Shown piece after piece: positions 1-13,109 of a DNA stretch of 64,000 bases. The notes beneath the pieces were generated by a model. That model saw only the letters and a list, made by a program, of their open reading frames with translations. It was not told the origin of the DNA and searched no databases. This stretch comes from Dipetalonema caudispina (lineage: Eukaryota; Nematoda; Chromadorea; Rhabditida; Onchocercidae), in contig JABVXV010000337.1 of NCBI GenBank assembly GCA_013365325.1, positions 1 through 64,000 on the forward strand, written 5' to 3'. Position numbers and translations under genes: made by a program. Positions within the stretch are counted from its first letter, which is position 1, and each line of letters begins with the position of its first letter.

Positions 1-1849
<1,849 letters not shown>

Positions 1850-2072
1850 TCAGAAGTACCAACCTGCTTGTGTTCTAACTTCCATATCCTTCTTAGTTTT
1901 TTCTTTTCTTCGTTTTCTGTGTGCGTCACAAAGAAGGATCCGAAAAACAATGGCAGATGTCATGATGGCACCAATTATGATAATAAATGTAAGTATCGGT
2001 ACAAGGAGGAATTCGTCAACTTGTTGTACATCAACCTCATCATACAGCCGTACCATAACTTCTTCTTCCAAT
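1850..2072 (-). CDS. C-terminal exon of a membrane protein (upstream exons not located)
   Basis: This is a terminal exon read on the minus strand. It follows a good TTCAG acceptor (2073-2077), carries one leading base (upstream phase 2) and then 73 codons to a TGA. The peptide has an acidic stretch with VDVQQVDEF, one strong hydrophobic segment (LLVPILTFIIIIGAIMTSAI), then a basic stop-transfer HRKRRKEKTKK and a short tail ending AGWYF. This is the layout of a type I or multi-pass protein ending in the cytoplasm. I do not recognise the family. A possible first exon is the frame starting MTANELSLLFYPSPVF near 2438, just after a TTCAG, but its donor phase does not match this exon directly, so at least one exon is missing from the model. 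Confidence 0.5.
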
Positions 2073-2100
2073 CTGAATTTAAGATTATAGCGGCGTAATT

Positions 2101-3481
2101 TGATGAATCATATCACGGAATAAATTTAAAATTTAAAGAAAAAAATTTTAAATTATCAAAAATGTTTTGAAAGAAAATAAAGAGTGCTAGCAAGAGAGTA
2201 TTAAATTGAAGAACAAAATATTGTTCAAATATTTTCCAACACCGTCAAATTTTCATCCATTCATGAATTGTAAATAAATTATTCTGTTTAAATTTTACAA
2301 AACTGATATACTCATATTAATACTTATTAATAAATTTGCTTCCCTTAATAAGTTAATAAAATACAAATTACTTTGTATAATTATTAGTACGAAATACAGG
2401 TGACGGATAAAATAATAAACTTAACTCGTTTGCTGTCATTTTTGAAACGCTGAATTTTTTCTATTACTCGTTCAATTGCCTTTAACTTTGAAATATTTGT
2501 TTCGTTTTGAGAAGTTTCACAACAGGAAAACTTTCAATGAATATGCTATTAATAAAATACAATTAATAAGACGCAATTTTGATAACATACAACCACTCAG
2601 AGCAGATGAAAAGGATGAAAGGAAAATTACGGTAAGAATTTTTTTTCCAAACAAATAGATAACAATAAAACAAACAAATAGCAATGAAAAATCTTGTTTA
2701 GGTTAATTTCTTTGATTGAAAAAACGAAAAATTTTTGCATAAATTAGAAAAAAAAGTTTTTTTGCTGACATTTTATTTGACAGATATTTATTTGGATCAT
2801 ATTTTCTGGCAGTTTAATTGAATATAGCTTATCTTACTAGATTTTCATCTTATTGATTTTTTATGTCTACATGTAGTAACAAATTGAAAATGATTTCTTA
2901 ACTAACATATTTCAGCTTTTTTTAAAATACTTTAAAAAAGAACTGTAAAAAAAGGAAAAATGTCCCGTTTCATTGTATTATCATTTATCATTATTAATTT
3001 ATGATAGTTTATGATAGATCTGAAAGCTAACATATCCTTGAATATGTTAGCTTTCAGAAATAATATTGAGAAAAAAGGCAAAAACTTCAATTTTTGCTTG
3101 TAATCATTCGGTGATCATATCATTTATTATCACTACTCTCTTTATTTCTTTGCTTACATTGGTACGAATCTGATAAAATACCGGAAAGAATATTCACTAT
3201 GGAAAACATTCTACTAACCGTATTTTTATTATTTAAAATTAAAGCATAAAATTAAAGGAATATTTATTCTGATCCAATTGTTTGTAATGAGTTAAAGTTT
3301 CGCAAATATCAATGACACGTTAAAATTGCTTGAAAAAGTGATGAGTTACTAAACTGCCTAATGACTCTTAATCATTGAATTATGCACTTCTTTAATTACT
3401 CATCAATTCTGCGTAATAAATACTGATTACTATTTTAGTATATAAATAAATTATTGGGCTTTTTCTGTCATTACAAACTTT
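2101..3481. other. Introns or intergenic DNA, no certain exon
   Basis: Probably intron of the gene ending at 1850, or spacer. It contains a short possible minus-strand first exon near 2390-2440, a plus-strand open segment ending in a GTAAGA donor (about 2516-2631) with no partner exon found, and the hairpin at 3019-3058. Confidence 0.35.
3019..3058. repeat. Perfect 17-bp inverted repeat, 6-nt loop
   Basis: Left arm 3019-3035 (TCTGAAAGCTAACATAT) pairs without mismatch with right arm 3042-3058 (ATATGTTAGCTTTCAGA) around loop CCTTGA. It lies between two minus-strand gene fragments and has no T-run of terminator type. Its function is unknown. Confidence 0.9.
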
Positions 3482-3860
3482 TCACTTTTTGCTAATGGAT
3501 TTCGATTGAAGACTAGGAATGATTCTTATCCTGTGATAAGCAACACTTTTTACGATACTGATAGTTAGTATACCAGTATATGAAAGAGTGGTACCTAATA
3601 TTGTAAATGCAACAGTAGATGCTTCTGCAAAAGTTCCTACTACGATGATTTTTTGTTGTTGAAAATCCTCGTATCACGATAGCATTAGAATTCTCTTTAT
3701 CGATTTCGTTAGCAAAAATATGCTCGCCGCAGGAAAAGGACATGGAAAACCCGAAATCTCGAATATACATTCAACAAAATCTTCTCCTTTTAAATTGATG
3801 CTAATCCTGGGACCAAGTTTTTTTGCCTCGAGCAATAAGAAATTAATTATTGTTGCATAA
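3482..3860 (-). pseudogene. Frameshifted C-terminal part of an unrecognised membrane protein
   Basis: Three minus-strand frames appear to carry one protein in sequence. The first frame (about 3845-3740) reads EAKKLGPRISINLKGEDFVE and on to a Cys-containing FPCPFPAA. The second (about 3735-3650) has GEHIFANEIDKENSNAIVIR then GFSTTK. The third (about 3652-3482) has a hydrophobic segment with IIVVGTFAEASTVAF and TLSYTGILTISIVKS, then HRIRIIPS and a stop. The second switch is at a six-A run (3650-3655 on the plus strand as T6), where one base fewer would restore the frame. No GT-AG intron fits either junction. This is either a decayed gene or assembly indels in a real one. No family was recognised. 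Confidence 0.4.
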
Positions 3861-4255
3861 CATGATTACGATAGGGGTGATTTAATAGCAGTAAAGGCTG
3901 ATCTTAACTTTGAACTAATCATCTTATACTTTATATTAAACAATGCTCAATGATAAAAGTTGCAAGAATTGTTTATTTATTCTATTCTTTAGTCAAAATG
4001 CATTAAAAAGTAAGTAAATATGTATCAAAAGCTGACGAAACAGACTATCTTTAATTTCCATTATTTTCATGAAGACAGACAAGTGGAAAGAAAAATTCCT
4101 CGGTCCAAAAAATTGTTTAATTTGAGATTATAAACTAAAATAGTGACAACCACAATAGAATAATTATGGCATATACAAAAATGTGCCACTTTTCATTTCT
4201 AATGCATAACATCAGTAAATAAAGGTGAAATATTTCGGGAAAAAAAATTGTAGGA

Positions 4256-6049
4256 TTAAGAAATTGCAATTAGACGAAAAAGTTGTGGCCATTGCCAATA
4301 GCAGATAATACCGAAATTAAGAATCCAATGAATCATCAAGGCGACGCAACCGAAGTAGAAACCACTTCCAACACTCACATCTACATTTCCCGTACTTCTG
4401 GTTGATATTCTAGTACTTACTAATTCCCTCACAACATGATTTGCAGTATCTGCAATTGCCATACCAATCAATGCAAATATTTTAAGCAAATAATATCTTA
4501 TTCATCAAATATTTTGCGAATAAACAGGTGAGAATATATAAATTTTTCCAATCAATTAAATCATGTCATTCTAACGCATTTGACAAAAAAGCGATTTTCA
4601 AACTAAGGGTTTTTTAATATCAGGTATAAAAGGATTAGGGAATTAAATTAAATTGTTAATTTTAATTTCATAAGTGTTTCTAATATTAGCATTAAATTCG
4701 AAACAAAATTTCCTTTCGGAAAGAAAGTTTTTAGATTGGTTTTAACTTTATGCACTAACCGACAGCTTGTCCATTGCAATAAGCGTATAATATAATGGCA
4801 GTGGTCAGAAAAAGTGCTAGAATAAGATTAAGTTGGAATAAAAAGGTAATAGGTGACATTTTGCATATATACTGAACATCGTAATCAATCAATGCTATTA
4901 TTAAGGCCACAAAGTCGAAAAAGCTTGTAGCGATAATCAAGATCATAACAATAGTATCCGATATTGGCTTTTCCTAAAGTAAATATGCAACCAATTTTTT
5001 AAAATAAAACTTTCCCTAGTTAGGATTTTAAAAAAAATGTTTTTTTTTCAAAATTTAATTGCTCAAAATTGAGTAAGAACTTTTAATGAGAAGGAAGGAT
5101 AAAAAAATTCAAAATGAAATGGTACCGAAGACCATAAGGAACAAAAATGACCGGCGTCATCCAGCTGCTTAAAGGAATTATAAATATTGCCCGGAATTGA
5201 ATTATTTTCATTTAATTTCGTTTCCATAGTCCAATTTATCTTTATCATATCATTTTCTCCAGACATTGCCATATCATCCACAAATTGCTCATTCATTGTT
5301 ATATCATCCATAAATTCTTCTTCATTCATATCATCGTGATACGAACAACGATTTCTTAAGATACCCATTTGTCGTGGTATGACTAATTTCGGTTTATTTG
5401 AAATTCGTGGAACGAATATAGTTTCATTATTCATCGTTATACTTTCCTTTATTGTATCATTATCATTGAAGTCCAACAAATCATAACTATCAGACAAAAC
5501 GAGATTTCGCCAATCTAAAAAAGAAAAACAATTTTTCAGATTTCTCTTTGTTGTTATTGAAAATATTATTTAGTTTTATAGTTTTAAACATTTTTATCAT
5601 GAACAATGTCAATTTTTAAATAATCAATTTTAAATAAAATTTGTTAAATTACCCAATATATTAATATTTCTCCTACTTCACGGATTATTTAAGGAGAAAT
5701 TTCGTTTAAATACTGATGATTTGCTAATGCATGCATGCAAATACAATTATTTATGATAGGCTATCGAACGATAAATATGAGTCCCAAAGCTTTATTAAAA
5801 AAAAAAGTTGAGTGCAAAAAACTTCAAATTAAACACCTCTCGAAAGTCATATTTCCAATTTTTTGAAAAAAAAAAAAACAAAAAGACTGTGCTTATCATA
5901 TTAACTTCCGTAAAAAAGTCAAATTTTAAATAATAAACTAACGAACTTGGACTAAATAAAGCATAATTAGTAATAATGATGACCAATAGTATCATCATCG
6001 TATAAACAATTCGAAATTGATGCATTCTACTACAATTAAGAAGATTCAT
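4256..6049 (-). CDS. Claudin/Clc-like four-transmembrane protein, long first loop
   Basis: Four minus-strand exons (6049-5947, 5514-5081, 4973-4760, 4449-4256) give 945 nt, 314 residues, with phases matching at each junction. TM1 is about residues 14-33 and ends in FSPNWR; the Trp (W36) after TM1 and the later CSLW (159-162) match the W...LW pattern of the claudin superfamily first loop. TM2 is 186-207, TM3 221-245 and TM4 281-302. That topology, with a polar second loop, fits claudin/Clc-like junction or channel-subunit proteins of nematodes. The first loop is unusual: about 125 residues between W36 and LW, acidic and Met-rich, with N-glycosylation sequons. A TTTTTTTCAG trans-splice type acceptor lies at 6058-6067, 8 nt before the ATG. 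The second donor is uncertain: GTTCTT at 5080 was chosen, with GTACCA upstream as an alternative. Confidence 0.72.
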
Positions 6050-6067
6050 TATTTCTGCTGAAAAAAA

Positions 6068-7833
6068 TATGATACATTAAGTATTGCTAAATTTTCTTTT
6101 CATTATTAATACAAACTAAATATTATTTTCTAAAATGATTATTATAATTATAATTCGTTTTAAATATTATCAATAAGTTGAATATAGTAATATTTGGCAG
6201 CCCTAAGAAAAAACTTTTAAAATTCGATATATTTGATACTTCGATTTCTCATAGAATATAATATTATCTCATTCATGTAATAATGATCAATCAACTGTTT
6301 CAGTATTATTTCAACTTGCAACTATTAAAGCTCTTAAAGTGCAAGTTAAATTTGTTACTAATTAGTTTTTAATAGTTGGGAAATCAAATAATGTTTATGA
6401 TCAGAGTAGCATCATAAAGAATTGTCTCATTAATTAATCCTACATTTTACTCAGAAATTCTGATTTTTACACGAAAGTATGACAAATTATTAGGACAAGC
6501 CAACTTAAAAAGAGCCTATCATAACGTATGACATTATTAATGATAAATAATTTTGGTCCAAGTTAGAAAATGATACCTCCAACAGATCAAAACAATTTCT
6601 GGAACACACAAGAATCGCTAATAGAGAAATTTTTTTTAGACATATATGTATAACTAATAATTGCCAATTATCTTGCATATTTAAAAACTTATGAAAATTG
6701 TGTTACTATTAATTTCTAAAATCCCTTGAACAACAGCAATAATATATAGTTTTAATTGGAAAGTTATATAGATTTTAAAGCATTAAAATATAATTCCAAT
6801 GTTACCAACATTAAAGTTTTATTTTATCCATCGTTAAGCTTTCAACATTTTCACAAAATGATCCAATTTGGAAAATAAATCGGCTTAATTTAAGTAAATA
6901 ATGAACATCGAAATCAAAATCGCCACTTTTTCAAATTCAATCATATTGTTTTGATTTCTAACTTTTGACGAATAAATCATAACAAACCGTTTTTCAAATG
7001 CTACACTTATCTGTTATCAGAATGAAATTTTGATGAAAATATGAAGCTATCTCGGATATTTACATCAATTCTTGAAAATGAAAACAATGTTAGATTCATA
7101 GTCTGAAATCGGTATTAATATCATTCATATAAAGTGATTCGATCAAATCAAATCATATCAACATAATTTCTTATATTTTTCAAGCAAAATTTTGATCAGT
7201 ACTTTAATGCATATATATTTCACTGTATAATGAAAAAGTTGTTCAATATTCCTTAATAAGACCATTGCCGAATTAAATTCGGACTGCAGTGACAATGGTA
7301 TCGCTGATCAAATAATAACTACAAACAGTTTTATAGCTTAACACATTCCACTTATCAAATTCCTTATCATCATCGACTGGATAACAGAAAAATGATCAAT
7401 TCTTCAAATTTTCATAACTTCTCAACAACAAAATATGTCTTTTTCTGCCAAAATTTTTCCGAGAATGTTTTAAAAAACAAGAAAGATGATTTAAATTAAC
7501 CATGCTATTATTTATTTAATAGTGAAAATAGCTATGCGAATGATCAACACATATTTTATGCCAGCTGAGAATGACATAGCTAAGATAATGAAAAAGACAA
7601 ATGATTTGGACGAATAATTTGTACTTTTTAACTTAACTTTTTCTAATAACTGTCAATTTCTGGTTTAAAAAAATTCCATCTTTTGGATCTTATCTCTAAA
7701 AGTGAAAACATTCAGTTATGCTAATAAACATTCTAATATCTATTTATATTTCCTTTGATATTGCTGTGATAATAAAAAGAATGAACAAAAAGGAATCATT
7801 TTCATTTCTCCATTATCATTTAACGTTTGAAAG
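6068..7833. other. Intergenic, putative upstream region of the claudin-like gene
   Basis: AT-rich DNA between the claudin-like gene (transcribed leftwards) and the plus-strand fragments from 7834. I see no coding exon, tRNA or clear repeat. Confidence 0.6.
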
Positions 7834-8460
7834 ATGACGAGGTGCATGAATATAAAAATGATAAGCGATTTACTGTTTCATTCGTTTTACCAGGTAAAAG
7901 TAAATTCAGGATTTTTTTTGCATAAAATTTCTCTGTTAAATATTTTAAGTTTAATAGAAACAACTAGTGATATCACAATTTTCTAGTTATATTTATTTGA
8001 TAATATCATTAGCAATGTTAAAAGTATGTAGAAAGTATTTCAACTTAAATCGTTATTATTTATAAAAAAGTGAATAACTTTCAGGATCCCATGAACCGAT
8101 GCCTTGAAGAAATTCATATGCCGATTACTGGCCAATTTTCCCATTTTCGAACCAGTTTCACCTCGGTCTTAATATTGACCCCGCTCAATCAAGGGTTTAT
8201 TCGTAACAAAGGATTGAATTCATTTTTTACTTTTGATAATGGGTTTCTTATCATATCAATCTTACTGTGTATCTACCACTTATATCTCGTCTTTTTAAGC
8301 ATATTGGTGGAGATATTTATGTTCCAATACCAACTTGGGGTATCTGGGACTTCTCAGGTCGTACTTTTTGGCGCGTTCATGATTACAATACAATAGTTGG
8401 TTATCACGGTTCACCGGTAAACATGCTCAGTCTTACCAAAACTGACTTGTCCGACTCATG
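7834..8460 (+). pseudogene. Degenerate coding fragments, family uncertain
   Basis: A possible first exon, ATG 7834 to 7893, ends CAG|GTAAAA, and a TTTCAG acceptor at 8080-8084 leads in phase into a frame beginning DPMNRCLEEIHMPITGQF. The reading then passes to another frame containing HIGGDIYVPIPTWG and WDFSGRTFW, which stops at 8460. GDIYVPIPTWG resembles the DVFLPKPTWG stretch of aspartate aminotransferases, and MPITG could match LPIxG of the same family, but the match is short and the catalytic part is absent. Base composition is richer in GC than the surroundings. I treat it as a broken or partial gene; the aminotransferase idea is weak. Confidence 0.3.
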
Positions 8461-8867
8461 ACCGATCCGTCAATGCATGTTAATCGAAGTTAGCATGCAA
8501 CTTGCTTTATAGGGAAAAACTTGCAAGCAGTGACTGCTAGTTGACACGATAAATGCATGCATTCAAGTTGAACTGCCCGAAGTGCAGTGTAAAAGAGAAA
8601 AAATTGTTTGACATGCACACTTTTGCTTTGTTAGTTTGTTTTTTATATATATATAATTGTTGGCTTAAAAAGAATTCTATTACTTTTTTCTTTTAAATTA
8701 TTCCAGTTTTAAAAGGGTACAATCCTTTTTATCGAACACTTCATATTGAAAATAATTTAGAAAAGAAAATGTTCACCAAATTTGAATTATTTCTTTTAAT
8801 AATTAAAAATTTAAGTAATTTGTCTACCACACAACTTAATGTAATTTCCATAACCCTAACATGTCGT

Positions 8868-8939
8868 GGGGGCATAGCTCAGGGGTAGAGCGCTCCGTTC
8901 GCATCGGAGAGGTCTGGGGTTCGATTCCCCATGCCTCCA
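8868..8939 (+). tRNA. tRNA-Ala (anticodon CGC)
   Basis: A full cloverleaf of 72 nt without CCA. The acceptor stem GGGGGCA pairs with TGCCTCC (one G-T pair), the D arm is GCTC...GAGC, and the anticodon stem CTCCG/CGGAG carries loop TTCGCAT, giving anticodon CGC that reads GCG. The T arm is TGGGG-TTCGATT-CCCCA and the discriminator base is A. Internal A box (TAGCTCAGGGG) and B box (GGTTCGATTCC) are intact. A TTTT at 8949-8952 is a plausible Pol III terminator. No intron is present. It should charge alanine. Confidence 0.97.
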
Positions 8940-9432
8940 AGCACGTCATTTTCCATTGAAATCCTTTGCTGGTTGCAGATAATCAACTGTTAATCTACCA
9001 TGTTCATTTGTCCCAATGTCATCTCGTCCACCGATCTGTAATCCGTATACGCAGAACTTCGCTTTTGGGGTATGTGCACAGTTCAAATATCAACATTAAG
9101 TTTTCAACTTCCAATAAATTATAATTAAAGGTATCGTGGCCTTATCCCATATTTCTCCCTCAGTTAGTGATACATTTATTTTTCCACTTTGTTTGCTTGC
9201 CTATTTATTTGAAAAATTGAATAGAATGATGATTGGGAAATAGGTACATAGAATAAAAGATGAATATATCGAAAAACTGTACTTTAAACTGAAATAAATC
9301 ATTATCGAAATATCTGTCAAATTTATAAGTCAAATATGAATCTATTTAGAGCTACCATATTCTGACTGTTTTTAATAGAGATGCTTGTAATTAAATTATG
9401 ATTTTAAATTACTAACATACATTATCTTACAG

Positions 9433-9831
9433 ATTGAATACGACTGGGGATCAGCCAACGGTATTGATGGTGAACTCGATTTGCCAGTACCAATATCAAA
9501 GAATTTAGCATATCGCTTCCTGTTTTCCGGAAATATTTATTACCGTAAATTTTCCTTTATGCATGTAAATAATAGTTAGAGTTTAATTTTATTTTGTCTG
9601 AAAATAAATACAATGTTTTTGAAATTTAAAGCAATAATTTTAGATCCGGATAATTTCTCCATAACGTATGCGCATAATCTAGCACCGAAAGACCCTACAC
9701 CGTACTATTTCCATTTGAAAATACAGCTACCAATATTACAAATGATAGTGAAGTTAACGTCAGATCAAAGAGTGATACGTCCAAATTGGTATCACTCAAA
9801 TAATATTTTTTTAAAATCAAGCTAAACATGC
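9433..9831 (+). pseudogene. Galectin-like fragment, two exons, truncated
   Basis: The first exon begins after CTTACAG (9433) and reads IEYDWGSANGIDGELDLPVP then KNLAYRFLFSGNIYY. A donor at 9545 (C|GTAAAT) joins in phase to an acceptor at 9643 (TTTTAG), giving YYHPDNFSITYAHNLAPKD then YYFHLKIQLP, QRVIRPNW and a stop at about 9825. The order LPVP, F.SG, a DNFSITYAHN strand, FHLKI and RVIRPNW resembles the strands of a galectin carbohydrate-binding domain (PVP..., G..., RFxINF, HFNPRF, VVRNS). The conserved sugar-binding WG.EE and the domain end are missing. It follows the other broken fragments at 7834-8460 on the same strand, so both may come from one decayed gene. The galectin assignment is an inference from pattern only. 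Confidence 0.33.
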
Positions 9832-12800
9832 CTATTAAAATTGCTAATCAAAAACACTATTAAAAGTTAACCTGATAAATAAGCAACGAGTGAAATTTGG
9901 ACTTACTTGAAGTCAACGTTTTTCTTATTTAATGAACCTCCTTATGCCAAACTTACGAAGTTAGCGAAACATCATACATTTAAGGTGAAGAGGACTCCGT
10001 AACAACCGTTAACTTGCAAACATACATTCTTCCAGCTATCACTCATTCAGAATTCGAAATTTGGAAGAAATATTTTGAATACAAGTTGGATTTGAAAGAA
10101 GTCATTGCTTTATTAGATTTGTCTTAAGTTATTATTTATCAAAAACTCTATATCAAAGGCAAAATATTCTCGATGCTCTCTTCATTTGTAGTAAGTCCAT
10201 CATTAACCTATATTTCCTTTTCATTAGAAAAAAAAAATAAAAGCTAAGTTTGATTTATCAAGTTTAATGCTGTTAATGAAGCTATTAAGGGAACAGGAAG
10301 TTCCAATATTTAAACCGTGGAACTCTATTTGCGATGAAATGCTACGCCACTGGGTTACAGCATCTTTAAACTGTTTGAAAAATAATTTTGTTCACCAAGT
10401 CAATCAGCTTTGACAAACTTTGCTGAAGTAACTTTTAAAAATCGAAATCCTCGTAAAAATTGAAAGTTTCATGAGCTTCATCGTTACCTTATCAGATCTT
10501 TTAATAAACCCCTCTAATATATTTTTATTATTTATCGGTATGTCTTTGCATTTCAAATTTCTAAATTTCCGTTAGTTTCACAGCCGAATCAATTTCAGCA
10601 TCCTTATAGTCTTCTAACAATAATATAATACATCAACTAAAGTCCTAAGATTTTTCGCAATTTTTCACGTGGACAATCCTAAAACAGCCGTTGGTTCTCA
10701 ATTAAGTATTCTTCCAGTTATAATATAATCGATTTGAAGTACTGAATTCCCATTACTGAAAAATATATTTTGTTAGCGAATACAACATTTTAAAATAGTT
10801 TTAACTTTGCAAGTACAATTAGTCTGCTTAGTTTCCACAACAATAAATCAAAATTGGCAAACTTCACTATGCCTTCTTGCCATATGCTATCGACATCTGG
10901 TATTAGCAATTAGTTGCTAGTCAAATTGACAATGCCAATGAATTTGAAGGATTCAACGGGTTCCTTTAAGAATCTCTAAAAAATTCTTTAAAATACGATT
11001 TCACTGAAATTGATGTTCCAACAATAGCATATTAAGAAGGTTGACGAGAAAGTGGAAAATTAATTAAACTTCATAAGCGAGATAAACTTCTTTATAATTT
11101 ATAATTCGTTGAGAAGTAGAAATTAACAATCGTTCAACTGAGGTACTTTTCATTGTTAATGCTTTTGCTACCTGTATTATGTAAATATATTTAAAAGCAA
11201 ACTTAAATATATAAAATGCCGCCAACAAAATATCATACAATAATTAGACGACAAATTGCGAGCAATCTTCTAAACTTGTAAATTCACTATGTTTCAAATT
11301 TATTGACATAAAATCTAGCAAGCTTATTAGCTTAGAACCTCTTGCAAACGAACCAACTTAAAAAAAGATATTTGCTAAATAAGGAATTAACAAACTTACT
11401 TTTTCATTTTGGGGAGCCGATTAACTTGTGTATCTGAAAAAATCATTAATCTGCTGATAAATTTCCGATGGATTTTCCAACTTGCAAAATTGCTAATTTA
11501 AAAATGGAATTTTGAGTTGCAAAGCTGCTTATGTAAGTTGGCATTATACAAAAAGTAAGAAATTGATAGAAAGTCCTACTTTGATTTATTCCTCCAAAGT
11601 CGTTTTAAATAACAGCATACAAATGTTGGAACTGTTAGATTAACGGAAATGCTTCATTTGATCACTTCAATGACATCATTCTGAATCTGTTTTTTATTTT
11701 TACATTGATTTTATTGATTCAAATTTACATTTCAGTCTCTGATGCTATTGAGATCAAATACAGCATTTCCATCAACCCAACAGTCAACACTTGTATGCTA
11801 TCATCTTCGAGAGAAAAGTCAAAGTAGCGACTTTCTCTTAATTTATTACTCTTTATTTAGTGTTAATTTAAATAAACATCTTTGTATACAATAGTATAAA
11901 TGCAAAATCAAAAAAATTAGAAATGAGATTTTAAAAACTTTCTAAATTGAAAGAAAAAGGCTAGAAACTTGAGAAATTGGAATCGAATATCTGTTATGGC
12001 TTTGACATACATATTGATGTGTGGTTAATTATTCCAAAATCCAAAGAAATTGATAAATAATAAAAGAAAATAACGAAAAAAATGGAAAAAAAATTTTGAT
12101 TTTTCGTCGATGAATACGATCCGAAGCAGTGGGACTATATGAAGACAAATGAGCAAAAAAAAGAAATAATAACCATTAAGTATAAATTTGATGTCATTTG
12201 TACAGTTAATCAAATGTTTCGATTAAAATTTTCCAAAGTAACTTGCATTCATTATTTTCATTTGTTTGTTTTATACATTTATTCTGGCAATGATTACAAT
12301 ATATTTATACAATTTTGCTATATTCACTGTTAAAGAGTACAATAGTTTAATATTTTATGAACATTCATTTGCGATAATTTTCTTATTTTTTCTTTGATAT
12401 GATTTTCTTCTGCTAATATCATTCCTTTTGGGATATTTTCCAGCTAAAAGAAAAAATATATATAATTCCCTTTTAAAGTTTAGTAGTACTTTATTAATCT
12501 TTAATAAATATTATCTTTTAAGGAACGACATCATTTTTATTATTTACTACTGTTTAATAAATAATACATAACAAAAATTTAAGGTGGTAATTGTGATAAA
12601 ATCACCTTACTTTGATTATGTATCATAAACCATCACTTTATAGATGAAATTTACAAACTGAACAGAACATTTTCGGCGATTCTCGTGAAATACTTAACTT
12701 ATCATCGTTAGAAGATATGAATAAATGAATTTCTATATATTAAAAAAAAATATATAAAAGAACAAAATGAAATACATAGCGCTCGTTAATCTACTCATAA

Positions 12801-12949
12801 TGAATTTTCAGAACATACTAAATTAATTCGAAATTCAAAATAGAGTTCCATTCTGCAATTAGATTTCTCATTACTATGCTTTTAAGTGATAATATGAATA
12901 AAAATTCGATAAGAAATCGAATACAAGATGTAATTAATGTTTCTCAAAC
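9832..12949. other. Intergenic, no gene seen
   Basis: Mostly AT-rich. The first 300 bases contain short plus-strand open pieces that might be further remains of the fragments above, but with many stops. Nothing else was supported. Confidence 0.5.
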
Positions 12950-13107
12950 ACAAGCGAGACGAGGATGATTGCATGGCGACCAACAGCTTAGAACCGTGGG
13001 TCGCGTGATGTCAAAGAAGTGCTATAGTCCGGACGTGGCGGTGGTCTTTTAAGTTTCGTAACTTTGGGGGCTAAATAGTTCGGGAGCAAGTTACTATTTG
13101 TTTTCAG
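12950..13107 (+). promoter_or_regulatory. GC-rich upstream region and trans-splice acceptor of FIS1
   Basis: A local GC-rich island (about 12950-13080) stands out in otherwise AT-rich DNA directly before FIS1, consistent with a promoter or 5' leader. It ends with TTTTCAG at 13101-13107, two bases before the ATG, which is the expected spliced-leader addition site. Confidence 0.5.
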
Positions 13108-13109
13108 GG

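Noticed and set aside
2476..2658. Plus-strand segment ending in a good GTAAGA donor
   Set aside because: No start codon or strong acceptor on its left and no partner exon to the right; the donor alone is not enough.
9433..9831. Cytochrome b-like reading (LPVPxxKNLxY, DPDNF)
   Set aside because: Short scattered similarity only, no haem-ligand or transmembrane pattern; the galectin-like strand order fits better and uses in-phase splice sites.
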